Shown: positions 50,819 to 60,700 of the stretch, in pieces
How the letters are laid out: each line of letters opens with the position of its first letter
Numbering within the stretch: position 1 is the stretch's first letter
Source of the DNA: Tenuifilum sp040752515
Lineage (GTDB): Bacteria; Bacteroidota; Bacteroidia; Bacteroidales; Tenuifilaceae
Length of the DNA stretch: 64,000 nt
NCBI GenBank assembly: GCA_040752515.1
Contig: JBFMGQ010000005.1
Span: 60,853 to 124,852, forward strand
Direction: 5' to 3'
Notes under the pieces: generated by a model
What the model saw: the letters and a program-made list of their open reading frames with translations, nothing else
Database searches by the model: none
What the model was told of the DNA's origin: nothing
Position numbers and translations under genes: made by a program

Positions 50819-52331
50819 CGATTTTAGCCTCCTTTATGATTTTTAAAAAGTTATCTTTTGATATTGGTTTTAGTCCCCTTAACTCATTTTCCTCACCTGT
50901 TAGTATACCAAGTTCTAACAATCGCTTTCTAATAACTCTTTCACCTATTTGGAAAGAGTAGACGTGCAAGAAATTTATAATGAACGGGCGATTACGAGTT
51001 TTATAGTTCCACCATTTTTTTAACTCCTCATTTGAAAAAACACTTCTTTTTCTGCATTTCAAAATAAATTCGTTTTCGTTTTGAATGTTGTCTATTATTT
51101 CTTCAACAATTGCAATCGTAGTTACAACAGCAGTATAATATGCACTTTTATCTTTTTCAGCCGTTCTATAAAATAATAATATATCCCCTTTATTTACATT
51201 TCTTTCAACCGATCTTGAAATATAAATTTTTGATATCGCGTTTCTATGGGGTTTATCTTCTTTGAAATCATCTGGAGATTCTGTTCTTAGTATTGAATCA
51301 GGGAAAAGCTCAGTGTGGTATTCTGGCCATATTGGCACAATAAAAATTTTATTTCTTTCATTTAAAGAAATAAATGGATAAGTAAGCCTGGGGTTAGCAA
51401 TATTAAAGCTTTTAGCAAAGTTTCTAGTCATTACAATTTCGCCAGTTGATTTTTTGATTCCCCATTTTATAAATCCCCAGTCTTCAAGCAAATTAATAAG
51501 TCTTATTTGTTCGTCTCTTCTTTCAAATATGGTAACATAAATTTCATCTACTCTTTGTTTCGCAGCATTGTCAAAAATTATTTTCAGAAATCTTTCTCCT
51601 AACCTAAAACCGTTCAAAGCCACTTTAAATGTTCCTATTTTAAGTCTTTTCTTAGGTTGAAATATTGGTTCAATATCAGAGTAATTTTCGTTAGAGTCTT
51701 CTACTTTTAAATATAAAAATGCCTGAATATTGTTGTTTTCATCTTTTGAAACATAAATTGGTTCATTTGATTTTTTTCTAAACCATTTTTCAAATTCCGG
51801 GTAATCTTCTTTAAAACTATTGAAAAATGGATCATCTAAATTTTCCCGTCCAAAGTATGATTTTTGAACACTTAAGACCTTGTAATCTAATAAATTGGGG
51901 TGTTCTGTTATGGATTTTTCTATAAATTGCTCAATGGTAAAAACTTTATCGGCAATCCCGAGTTCGATGGCTTTTTTGTGAATTTTTTTATCTTCTGTAA
52001 TTAAGCAATCTACAGAGCCTATATAAACTTCATTTAAAAGAAGTGTATCATTATTGTCATTATTATTTATATCATATTTAGCGGCTATTTTTTTTACCTC
52101 GTGGTCAAGTATCTCTTTTGTAACTAACTTTGTATAGGACTCAAGCTTTATATTAAATGTCTGTTTTTGTTGACTATTTTTCAACCTGTTTATTTCTCTT
52201 TCGGTAACTGGATGTATTAACTTATCTGCTTTTATTTTATCAAGCCAATTAAAGAGTTTTCCGATATCTTCATTGATAATTCTATCAGTTTCTCGGTGAA
52301 TGATGATATTTGTATCTAATAAAACTTTCAT
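50796..52331 (-). CDS. PIN nuclease-GNAT-ASCH/EVE-like fusion protein
   Basis: This protein has 511 residues in three parts. Residues 1-135 form a PIN ribonuclease fold with acidic positions D6 (VLLDTN), E44/E46, D95 (NDTLLL), D108 and D114 (VDCLITED). Residues about 150-310 form a GNAT-like acetyltransferase region (KIGTFKVALNGFRLGERFLK, then VYVTIFERRDEQIRLI-like strands and LLEDWGFIKWG). Residues about 360-480 form a PUA-like domain (KGDILLFYRTAEKDKSAYYT). PIN domains cleave RNA as toxins; GNATs can be toxins or modify substrates. The start overlaps the OLD gene stop by 4 bp. The region is AT-rich, unlike the chromosome. Confidence 0.75.
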   Translation of the reverse strand: MKVLLDTNIIIHRETDRIINEDIGKLFNWLDKIKADKLIHPVTEREINRLKNSQQKQTFNIKLESYTKLVTKEILDHEVKKIAAKYDINNNDNNDTLLLNEVYIGSVDCLITEDKKIHKKAIELGIADKVFTIEQFIEKSITEHPNLLDYKVLSVQKSYFGRENLDDPFFNSFKEDYPEFEKWFRKKSNEPIYVSKDENNNIQAFLYLKVEDSNENYSDIEPIFQPKKRLKIGTFKVALNGFRLGERFLKIIFDNAAKQRVDEIYVTIFERRDEQIRLINLLEDWGFIKWGIKKSTGEIVMTRNFAKSFNIANPRLTYPFISLNERNKIFIVPIWPEYHTELFPDSILRTESPDDFKEDKPHRNAISKIYISRSVERNVNKGDILLFYRTAEKDKSAYYTAVVTTIAIVEEIIDNIQNENEFILKCRKRSVFSNEELKKWWNYKTRNRPFIINFLHVYSFQIGERVIRKRLLELGILTGEENELRGLKPISKDNFLKIIKEAKIDESFIIY

Positions 52332-53983
52332 AAGTTTTTTATTTTGTCTGCTAACTCTTTTAATTTACCCCAACCACGATCATCTTTGTTGTATTTTTCA
52401 TTACAAAGTTCTTTTGCTACTTCTCTTGCAACTAATGGTTTCGAATCACCAAGTTCTTTTTTTATTTCGTTCTCTATATTAGCGTATTCTGAAAAGCTGT
52501 TTTTAAATGTAATTTCAAAATCTTTTCCAAAAACACAATATTTTTCCGTAACTAACCAATCCACTGTTTGCAGAATATTAGACTGATCATTGTCTTTTAA
52601 ACCAATTGTATTTAAAAAATCTTTTCGTTTATTGCCTTGTTTGTCATTTTCAGCATCATTGTCAAAACAAACATAGCAAGGTATCTTATATGCGGTAAAC
52701 AAACGCCACCATTTTGCTAATTCTCCCTTACCACCGACGCTTATAATATCAATCCCTTCCTTTAATACATCTAAGCCAACTTTCTCTAAATAGATAGGTA
52801 ATGCAAGTTCCTCAGTCATACCTTCAACCAGTACAAGTTTCTTGGCAAAAAAACCTTTTAGAATATTCGATGTGGCACTTTTAACATAGAAAGGAATAAT
52901 AGTATTCACATCAGATTTATTAGCACCATTATTTTTGCAATAGTCTACAAATTCGTTCTTTGTTTGATGTATTACAGAAGTCATCCCATATTCTTTTCTC
53001 ACAAGGTAAATTCCCTCTAAAAACTCTAAATCTATAAAATATGGGCTATGTGTTGTAATTACTATCTGCAAACCATCTTGTGCCATTTGATATAAAGTAC
53101 GTGCCAGCCATTTTTGTGCTAAGGGGTGTAGATGTGCTTCGGGTTCATCAATGATTAAAATAAGCCCTTTTTCATTCTTAAAACATTTTGCATAAGCATG
53201 TGCAAATGATAGTGCTAATATTTGTTGTTGGCCAGTACCTAACTCATCAAAATTACGAGACTCTCCATTTTCATGTGGTAATACTCGAATATTTTTATAA
53301 TAATTACTTGGGTCATAAGCAGAAAAATCTAATTCCAAGCCATGTGTCATATTTTGAATGAGTTCTCCAGTTATTGAAGACATTTTATATTTAAAGTCTT
53401 TAAATTCTGCGACTTCATCAAAAATATTTATGATTTGATGATACAAATCTTTTAATCTATTTATCTTATTTGCATCACTTGTCAATTTATCATGAAAGGC
53501 TTTTGTAACCTTTGATAATAAAGTATATTTTGTAGAATAACTCAATTGAAAGTTTAAATTTTGTTCAGATGTAATTAAAACAGTTGAAAGTTCTTCTCTT
53601 AATTCATTACTAACATATTGATTATCATTGCCATCTGATTGTATTGCAACAAATTTATTGTGTACACCCTTTTGCACTTCTAAATTAAAACCCGTACAAG
53701 TGTATTCGCCATTTCTTCCTAATCTGTTTTGAAATCCAGATACTTCTGCTTTAATTATTATTTTATTCTCGCCGTTTCTACCAAAATAATCATGGTCTTC
53801 AAATTCTTTGTATTTTGGATGCCATTCACCAAATAATATATCTATTGCGCGGATTATATTAGTCTTTCCAGAATTATTTTCTCCAATTATAATAATTGGT
53901 TGATTTTCTGGAAATGTAATAGTTATAGGATTTTCCCCTATTGACCTGTAATTCTCTATTGTTATAGATGTTAAACTTGCCAT
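52328..53983 (-). CDS. OLD-family ATP-dependent nuclease (AAA-TOPRIM)
   Basis: This protein has 551 residues. The N-terminal ABC-type ATPase has Walker A IIIGENNSGKTN (about 33-43), signature-like LGTGQQQILALSFAHA and Walker B LILIIDEPEAHLHP, with switch His in VITTHSPYF. The C-terminal TOPRIM nuclease has E387 (VLVEGMTEELALP) and D441/D443 (CFDNDAEND). It is of GajA-like size, but no UvrD-like GajB is adjacent, so Gabija is not supported. It follows the methyltransferase by 25 nt and overlaps the fusion gene by 4 bp, so it belongs to the same operon. Confidence 0.88.
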   Translation of the reverse strand: MASLTSITIENYRSIGENPITITFPENQPIIIIGENNSGKTNIIRAIDILFGEWHPKYKEFEDHDYFGRNGENKIIIKAEVSGFQNRLGRNGEYTCTGFNLEVQKGVHNKFVAIQSDGNDNQYVSNELREELSTVLITSEQNLNFQLSYSTKYTLLSKVTKAFHDKLTSDANKINRLKDLYHQIINIFDEVAEFKDFKYKMSSITGELIQNMTHGLELDFSAYDPSNYYKNIRVLPHENGESRNFDELGTGQQQILALSFAHAYAKCFKNEKGLILIIDEPEAHLHPLAQKWLARTLYQMAQDGLQIVITTHSPYFIDLEFLEGIYLVRKEYGMTSVIHQTKNEFVDYCKNNGANKSDVNTIIPFYVKSATSNILKGFFAKKLVLVEGMTEELALPIYLEKVGLDVLKEGIDIISVGGKGELAKWWRLFTAYKIPCYVCFDNDAENDKQGNKRKDFLNTIGLKDNDQSNILQTVDWLVTEKYCVFGKDFEITFKNSFSEYANIENEIKKELGDSKPLVAREVAKELCNEKYNKDDRGWGKLKELADKIKNL

Positions 53984-54008
53984 ACTATTTTTTTATAAAT
54001 CTATTATT

Positions 54009-57000
54009 TTACTCTTTCACCCCATACAACTCCATTACCTTCTCATCCAACTCCCTTTGTATTTCATCGAGCAGTGCTTGTGCTTTGTTTTCGCTAATTG
54101 TACCTAAGAATTTTTGTTTTTGTATAGCCATGGCTCTATCAAAAATAGCTTCAAATTCTTTTAACTGCTCTTGAGTTGGAATTATGATTGGAAGTTGGCG
54201 AGCATCATTTATTTGAAATGTTTGTGTATTTTTAATAAAAGCTTCTACATATTCACTAATAAATGTAGAATTTAGAATTGTTACGAAATAAAAATCAGGA
54301 AAGTTGCTAACATTTAAAGAAAACAAACTCATACTTTTTACATCATGAATGCCGCTTTCTTTAATTCTACATTTTATAAATTTAGTATGAATATCACTCC
54401 AGCAAAAACCTTCTCTGAAGTAAAATTGTGGATTGCGAACAACGGGCATACCTTCGCCTTTTTTGCCTGAGTTTTCTTTTAAAAACTTCACATTTTCTCT
54501 GCTCCAATCGATGTAATACGGCGTTGGTGCCCACCAGCGGTTGCCGTCTTTGTCGCCTTTGTCGTAGGGGACAAAAGTTTTTGTGCCCGAAATACCGTTT
54601 AGTTTTTCATCTTGGGTAAGTTTTTCAACATCGGCTATTTCATTGGCATTAACAATTCTGTACAACGAGCCTTGCCCAAAAATATCGCGTCCGTAATTTT
54701 CTTTTAAATCGTCAAACAAATTTCTGATTTCCTTTTCTGAAAGTTGGTTTAGATAAAGTTGCACATCTGTTTTAGATTTTAAATGTATTAGTTCTTTGGG
54801 TTTTTGGTTTTGAATAAATTCCCAGAGCTTTTGAACCCTATCTTGTCGCACTTTATCTGCCCATTTTGTGCCTTCGAGCACTCCTATATATTTGCCATTA
54901 TTGGCAGTGGCCAGCCCTTGACCGCCTTCGGTAATCAATCCAAGCAAAGTAATATCGCCGGGTTTTAGCGATTGTCTGTAATTTTCGAGTTCTGTTTTAT
55001 ATTTTTCAATATTTTTACTTGTAGAAATTAAACTCCACCAATTTTTAATTAATGGGTTAAGTTTTTTTGCAATCTTTTCATAAATTTTCATATTAATTTC
55101 GTTGGGCTCAAAAAATACATTGTTAACAACATTCTTATAAACACTATCTTTTACACTATATTCCTTTTTATTATCCCAACCATTGCGTAAATCGATAAAT
55201 TTTATATCATAATCAGATGCGTTTTCTTTTTGTACAATGGTAATACAGGTATCGACCATAGCACTTTCAAATGGGTTGGCAGTATCTACAAGTTGGAGCA
55301 GTTTATTTTTTAATATAAGTTCTCTAAGATTTTTTTTGGTTTGAATGGTCCAGAATGTTTTCGAAGATATATAAGCCAGTATGCCTTTTTCTTTAAGCAA
55401 CTGAATACCTTTAAAGTAAAAATGATTGTAAAGGTCGTCGGCAAAACCAAACTGTTGTTGAAGAACTTTTTTATCTTTTTCTGAAACACCTTTGGTTGAA
55501 ACATACGGCGGGTTGCCAATAACAATATCAAAGCCATCGGTTACGCCAAACATCCATTCGGGGTCGAACCAGTGGGCGGCGGCATTGGTATCAAATATGT
55601 CAAAAGCGATAATTTTCTGTGACCAGTCAAGGGTATAACCCAGTTTCAGCAGCTCGTCCTTGAGCTCGTTCCTCAGCATTTTGTCCTGTTCCTGGTATCT
55701 TCTTTTTTCGCTGCGTGTTTTGGCAAGAAAATATTTATGCCGCAAAACGGCTATTTCTTTTTCTATTTGCCTTATTTTATCGGTATAGTAGGTATGATTT
55801 TTTGAAACATTAATTCCGATCAGCGTATTAGCCGCCACAAACTTGGTTTCGAGGTTGGGCAGGGGGCGTATGCCGTAATTCTCCTTTTTGGAATCAATTT
55901 TCTGGTCCAGCACCAACGAGATAAAGAACCGCAGCTTGCTTATCTGTATGGCTATGGGCTGGATATCTACCCCGTAAATGCAGTTCTCAATCAGGTAGAG
56001 CTTACGGGCATAGTCGGGGTAATTGATATGCTCGTCGAACGATTCGTTGATCTCTTTAAGAAGTTCTTCGCGTTCATTTTTATCAGAATGCTTAAATGCT
56101 TCCTGAGTCTCTTCAAGTGCTTTGCTGTACTGTAAATCGTACCATATTTTGTTATCGGGGTCGAGCTTTTGCAGCATGTAAACCAGCTGGTGCAGGATGC
56201 CCATGGGAAAAGCCCCCGAGCCGCAGGCAGGGTCAAGGATTTTAATTTTATCGAGCAAACCGATAACCTGCTCTTTCTGTTCATCGCTTAGTTCGGGAGT
56301 ATCGTCGGTGAATGCGATTAGCTTTTCAATGGTTGCCTCATCCAACTGGGTTTTTGAAAGCAGGTAATGCTTAACGGACTGCTGCACCATGTAATCGACA
56401 ATCTCGCGGGGGGTGTAAAAGCTACCTGTAGCCTTGCGGGCGGTAGTGGAGGTTTCGGGGTTGTACGATGCCAAAAGTTCCTCAAAAACCTTACCCAGCA
56501 TCTCGGGGTCGAGGGCAACCTCCTGGTCAACCGGCGTGCTTTCGTCGATGGTGAAGCTGTAGCTTTTCAGAATTTCAAAAAGCCCCCGCACCGTTTTGTC
56601 CTTACCCATTTCGTATGCCGAGAGGTTTACCCGCTCCTCATCGGCCTGAAAGAACAGGTAATCGTTTATTATAGCCTGCTTAGCAGGGTTTCGCGAAAAC
56701 CCATCGATGTAGATTACCTTGCCTGTCTCGTCCTCCTTGTCGAGGCAATCGAAAAGCCCCCCGTTCAGGAATGGGATATCCTTGAAAAGGGCAATGGCCT
56801 CCTGCGATGGAATGGAAAACATATCGGCATACCGGTAAAGGTTTTTTACCCCATACTCCTTACGGTTTTCCAGTAGGTCGGCTTCTCTGGCAAAAGTCCG
56901 TTCACTCATTTTCTGGTTAAGGGTACCAAAGAAAAGGTTTTGCAGAATGGCATTGTAATAGTTTGATGAATCCTTTCCTTTATACAAATCCTTTACAATG

Positions 57001-57728
57001 CCTTTGAGATATGCTGCATCGAACAGCGAATGGGGTATTAATTTTTTCTCCTTTAAAAACCATATAAAAATGATTCGGGTAAGCAGCCGAATGAGGTTAG
57101 TGGAATTTCGGATTTCGGTATCCTTTGTGGGGTCGGTTGAGTACTTGTAGTCATTGGGGAACCTTACCTTATCCATAGCCCAGAAGAACCAGCAGGCGAT
57201 TTCGCGGTAGAACTCGGCACGGACCTTATCCACGCTAAAAGCCTCAACAATACTGGGCAATGAAGTAAACTCGGCCTCGCTAACCTGACGGATAAAGGTT
57301 TTGTTGGTTTGTTCGGGGCTTACAAAATAGGTATATCGTTTAAAGTTGCTGAACCTGACCTTGCCATTGGGCAATGGGATATCGTATATAAACGAAAAAC
57401 GGAAAGCCCCATTACTATCGTAAAAAACAAAGAAACCACCCGAATACCTGAGTTGCTCCTTTAATAACCTTTTACCCAGCTCGTACTGCCGTTTTTTACC
57501 GCTACGCTCGGTGAGGTCATTATTGGTTTTGGCAGTAAAAACAAGAATCTCCAACTCGTCGTCGGTTGTTTTAAAACTACCCAGTAGCGTACAATCGGAA
57601 AAAAGATCGTCGTTGAAATGGGATAATTCTTCCTGTTCATATTTAAAGCTCCGGCTTTTATTCCGAAAAAGTGTAACAAGGTTATTGTGGTTAAAGTTGG
57701 CAATCAGATTTTCAACTAATTCCTTCAT
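54009..57728 (-). CDS. Eco57I-type N6-adenine DNA methyltransferase (type IIG/PglX-like)
   Basis: This protein has 1239 residues. SAM-binding motif I is ILDPACGSGAFPMGIL (D499 onward) and the catalytic motif IV is IVIGNPPYVSTKG (N739-Y742), as in N6-adenine methylases. The C-terminal about 350 residues resemble TaqI-type target recognition, with a coiled end ELDEKVMELYG. The N-terminal 200 residues contain ELEILVFTAK and RQYELGKRLLKEQL, possibly a nuclease-like or interaction domain. It likely marks host DNA for the associated helicase and nuclease. Composition changes inside the gene: codons for the first about 750 residues are GC-richer, the rest AT-rich. Confidence 0.9.
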   Translation of the reverse strand: MKELVENLIANFNHNNLVTLFRNKSRSFKYEQEELSHFNDDLFSDCTLLGSFKTTDDELEILVFTAKTNNDLTERSGKKRQYELGKRLLKEQLRYSGGFFVFYDSNGAFRFSFIYDIPLPNGKVRFSNFKRYTYFVSPEQTNKTFIRQVSEAEFTSLPSIVEAFSVDKVRAEFYREIACWFFWAMDKVRFPNDYKYSTDPTKDTEIRNSTNLIRLLTRIIFIWFLKEKKLIPHSLFDAAYLKGIVKDLYKGKDSSNYYNAILQNLFFGTLNQKMSERTFAREADLLENRKEYGVKNLYRYADMFSIPSQEAIALFKDIPFLNGGLFDCLDKEDETGKVIYIDGFSRNPAKQAIINDYLFFQADEERVNLSAYEMGKDKTVRGLFEILKSYSFTIDESTPVDQEVALDPEMLGKVFEELLASYNPETSTTARKATGSFYTPREIVDYMVQQSVKHYLLSKTQLDEATIEKLIAFTDDTPELSDEQKEQVIGLLDKIKILDPACGSGAFPMGILHQLVYMLQKLDPDNKIWYDLQYSKALEETQEAFKHSDKNEREELLKEINESFDEHINYPDYARKLYLIENCIYGVDIQPIAIQISKLRFFISLVLDQKIDSKKENYGIRPLPNLETKFVAANTLIGINVSKNHTYYTDKIRQIEKEIAVLRHKYFLAKTRSEKRRYQEQDKMLRNELKDELLKLGYTLDWSQKIIAFDIFDTNAAAHWFDPEWMFGVTDGFDIVIGNPPYVSTKGVSEKDKKVLQQQFGFADDLYNHFYFKGIQLLKEKGILAYISSKTFWTIQTKKNLRELILKNKLLQLVDTANPFESAMVDTCITIVQKENASDYDIKFIDLRNGWDNKKEYSVKDSVYKNVVNNVFFEPNEINMKIYEKIAKKLNPLIKNWWSLISTSKNIEKYKTELENYRQSLKPGDITLLGLITEGGQGLATANNGKYIGVLEGTKWADKVRQDRVQKLWEFIQNQKPKELIHLKSKTDVQLYLNQLSEKEIRNLFDDLKENYGRDIFGQGSLYRIVNANEIADVEKLTQDEKLNGISGTKTFVPYDKGDKDGNRWWAPTPYYIDWSRENVKFLKENSGKKGEGMPVVRNPQFYFREGFCWSDIHTKFIKCRIKESGIHDVKSMSLFSLNVSNFPDFYFVTILNSTFISEYVEAFIKNTQTFQINDARQLPIIIPTQEQLKEFEAIFDRAMAIQKQKFLGTISENKAQALLDEIQRELDEKVMELYGVKE

Positions 57729-57772
57729 GGTTAAACATTTAATGGTTGTAACAAAAAGTATTCATGCAACAT

Positions 57773-60700
57773 TTAATTCGATTCCTTTACGTTGCGAATG
57801 GCAATAATAATTTCCGTTTCGGTTTTTGACATACGCTTTTTTTCTCGTTCGAGGTAGTTTTCGCCCAGCTCGTTGATTAATTTCGATATTTCATTAATCA
57901 CATCGGTTAATCCATTGCCATTGTTCTTAAGGTTGGCAATACGGCGAAGGGTAAACTGCGAGAGTGTTCCATAATCGAGAATATCTTCGCGTAGCGTGCG
58001 CATGAAAGGTTTATACGGCAGCAAATCGGATTCCTGCAGGCGCAACCAGTAGTTCAGGTTATTCAGTGCAACTTTTTCGATACTTTGCTCCGATGGTGCC
58101 AGTTCGGCCTTGGCCTTGAATGTCTTAATCCGCTGGTAGTGATCCCAAAAATCGTTATCAAGCGGTAATCGTTGGGTATCGGGCGAACAAATTAACTTGT
58201 CCAAAACAAACTCAAGCGAAGTGTCAACTACTGCTTTAGGATTGCTATCCAAATCGCTCATGCGGATATACATGCGATTCTTCTTGAAGCAAACAATAAC
58301 ATTGTTCTCGTCCGAGGGTTTGGCCACCTTAATGCGCGCCGGAGCATTCTCAAGCTTGGCAACAACTTCGGGATACTTTTCCTTGTTCTCGTTGTAAAGA
58401 TTTAAGACCCTGGTAAAGAAACTCTCCTCCTCGGCGGTATCGGGGTTTTGCATAATTTTCTGGTACAGCTTGGCGGGTGTTGGCTCCTCATCGATATCAA
58501 AGATTTTGGCATCCTCGCCCAGGGTGTTATGAATCATGAACATTTTGTTTTGGGCAATCTGGCGCGACTTAACCAGTTCGGCCCCCTGCTCAGTGGGGAA
58601 AAAGTTTACGATGTACAAATGCTCAAACACCTTTTTGCTGATACGATTTATACGCCCAAGCCTTTGAATAACCCTAACCGGATTCCAGGGTATATCGTAG
58701 TTAATTATCATGCCGGCACGGTTAAGGTTAAACCCTTCGCTCAGCTTATCGGTACAGAGTAAGATGTCGTAGCTATCAAGAGGCTTTTGATTTGCCGCAT
58801 CAAAGTTTCGAATAATTTCATCGTACTTGCCTTGTGTTATATTGCCCCTCACCACCAGCGTTCGCTTAGCCAGCGCCGGTTTTAGCTTTTCAAAATGATC
58901 GTACAGGTAATCAACGGTATCGGCATACTCCGAAAAGATGATGTACTTGCGTTTAGGCTCGTTACCATTAGTAGGTTTGGCAATTTCGTGTTCAATGCTC
59001 GAAATCAGGCAGGTTGCTTTGGGGTCGTTATGCAACAGGTTAAATTCTGCCAGTCGTTTAATAATTTCATCAAAAAGCACTAAGTCCGCCTCAATATCCT
59101 CAATGAACTTATTCTTTGCCCTAAAGGTACCCACTTTATACCGCTTGTGCTTTTTGGGGTAAACGCCGTCGCGAATTTTCTGCTCGTACTCAACCAGGCG
59201 TTCTTCAATTTCATCCATTTCAAGGCCGACAATATTTTCTAACAGGTCGCGATCAAGAATGTACTCCCCTTTCAAGGGGTCGCCATTACCTGTTTTTGTG
59301 ATAAACTCAAGTACAGTTGTGTATGTTCGTTTAAAGTTTTGAATTGTTTTCTCGAACGAACCGAACGAGCTTTCGAAGCGTTTCACCACCAACCGGCGCA
59401 TGATGTCGAAAAGGTTGCGCTGTTGCAATAGTTCACGATTGAGTTCCCTGTCGTTAGAATCGCCGGAAATTCCCCCTTCGTACTCAAAGGGTCGGTAAAT
59501 AGCACCGCTAAATAGCCCACCCTCATCGGGGTCGGCAAAGTAATGGTTAATAATTTCATCGTAAAAAACCGACTGCTCCGGGGTAAGTTCAAAAAACCAT
59601 TCCATGGGATCCTTAACAACCGAAAGCTCATTTACCTCATTTTGGTAGTAAGGATTTTTCATGAGGTCGAGCCTATTGCGGCGGATGGTAATGGGTTCAA
59701 TAATGTCGCGTATCTGTTTTGCTAGCAGGTGTGTTTTGCGGGCCACCTTGGCTATTTGAATCGTATCCTCGTCAAAAATGCTTTTATAGTATGCCCGTGC
59801 TTTATTCCGTTTAATGGTATCGCTGGAGCTATGATTCTTTTTAATGAACGATAGCATATCGAAGAGGTAACCAAACGAACGGAATTGGCTAACCAGGTCG
59901 TAATCGAGGGTAATTGACGATTTGCGCGGAATAATGAACAGGTTCAGAAGGGCCAGTATGTCGCTGGGTTTATTATTGAAAGGTGTGGCAGTCAACAGAA
60001 TAACTGATTTACCCCTGCAAATGTTTCTTAAAAACTCATAGCTTTGGGTATCGGGGTTCCTAAAACGGTGTGCCTCATCAACTATAATAATTTCAAAATC
60101 ATCACGGTCTTTAATATACTCGAATGTTTCCTCAAGCTTACCCTGCGAACGAACTTCCCAGTCGTAAAGCTGGAATTGGTCGAGATACTTTCTCCAGCCT
60201 TCGTTTTTATTTTCATCACCCATAAGCCCTGGTGGGCAAATAACCATTCCCCGTTTTCGAAGGGCCTTGGCAATGGTACAGGCAATGATTGTTTTGCCCA
60301 ATCCCACCACATCGGCAATAAGCACACCATTGTGCTGCTCTATTATTGACAGGGCAAGTTGGACAGCATCAAGCTGGTAGCGGTATGGTTTGTATCCAAT
60401 TTTTTCAAGAAACTGGGGCAGGTAAGTACCAATATCCTTATGCTCATAGGCCTCAAGGTACGATTTCAGCACCAACAAGTATGCCTCAAATGGGGTAACC
60501 TGCTTAACGTGGGTCTCCTTTTCAATAACTTCAATCAAGCGTTTCTTTACATCCTCCCACTCGGTAATTCTTATGGCACTGTCCCAAAGCGTATCAAAGT
60601 ACTTTTCGGCCTCATCAAAACCGTAGTCCGATATTTCAACGTTGAACTCATTCTGAGTGGTAAGCCCGGCACGGGTTAGGTTACTGCTACCGGTGATGAA

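Noticed and set aside
52328..53983. Gabija system (GajA-GajB)
   Set aside because: The OLD-type gene resembles GajA in domain order, but no UvrD/Rep-like helicase (GajB) is adjacent; the neighbours are a methyltransferase and a PIN fusion.
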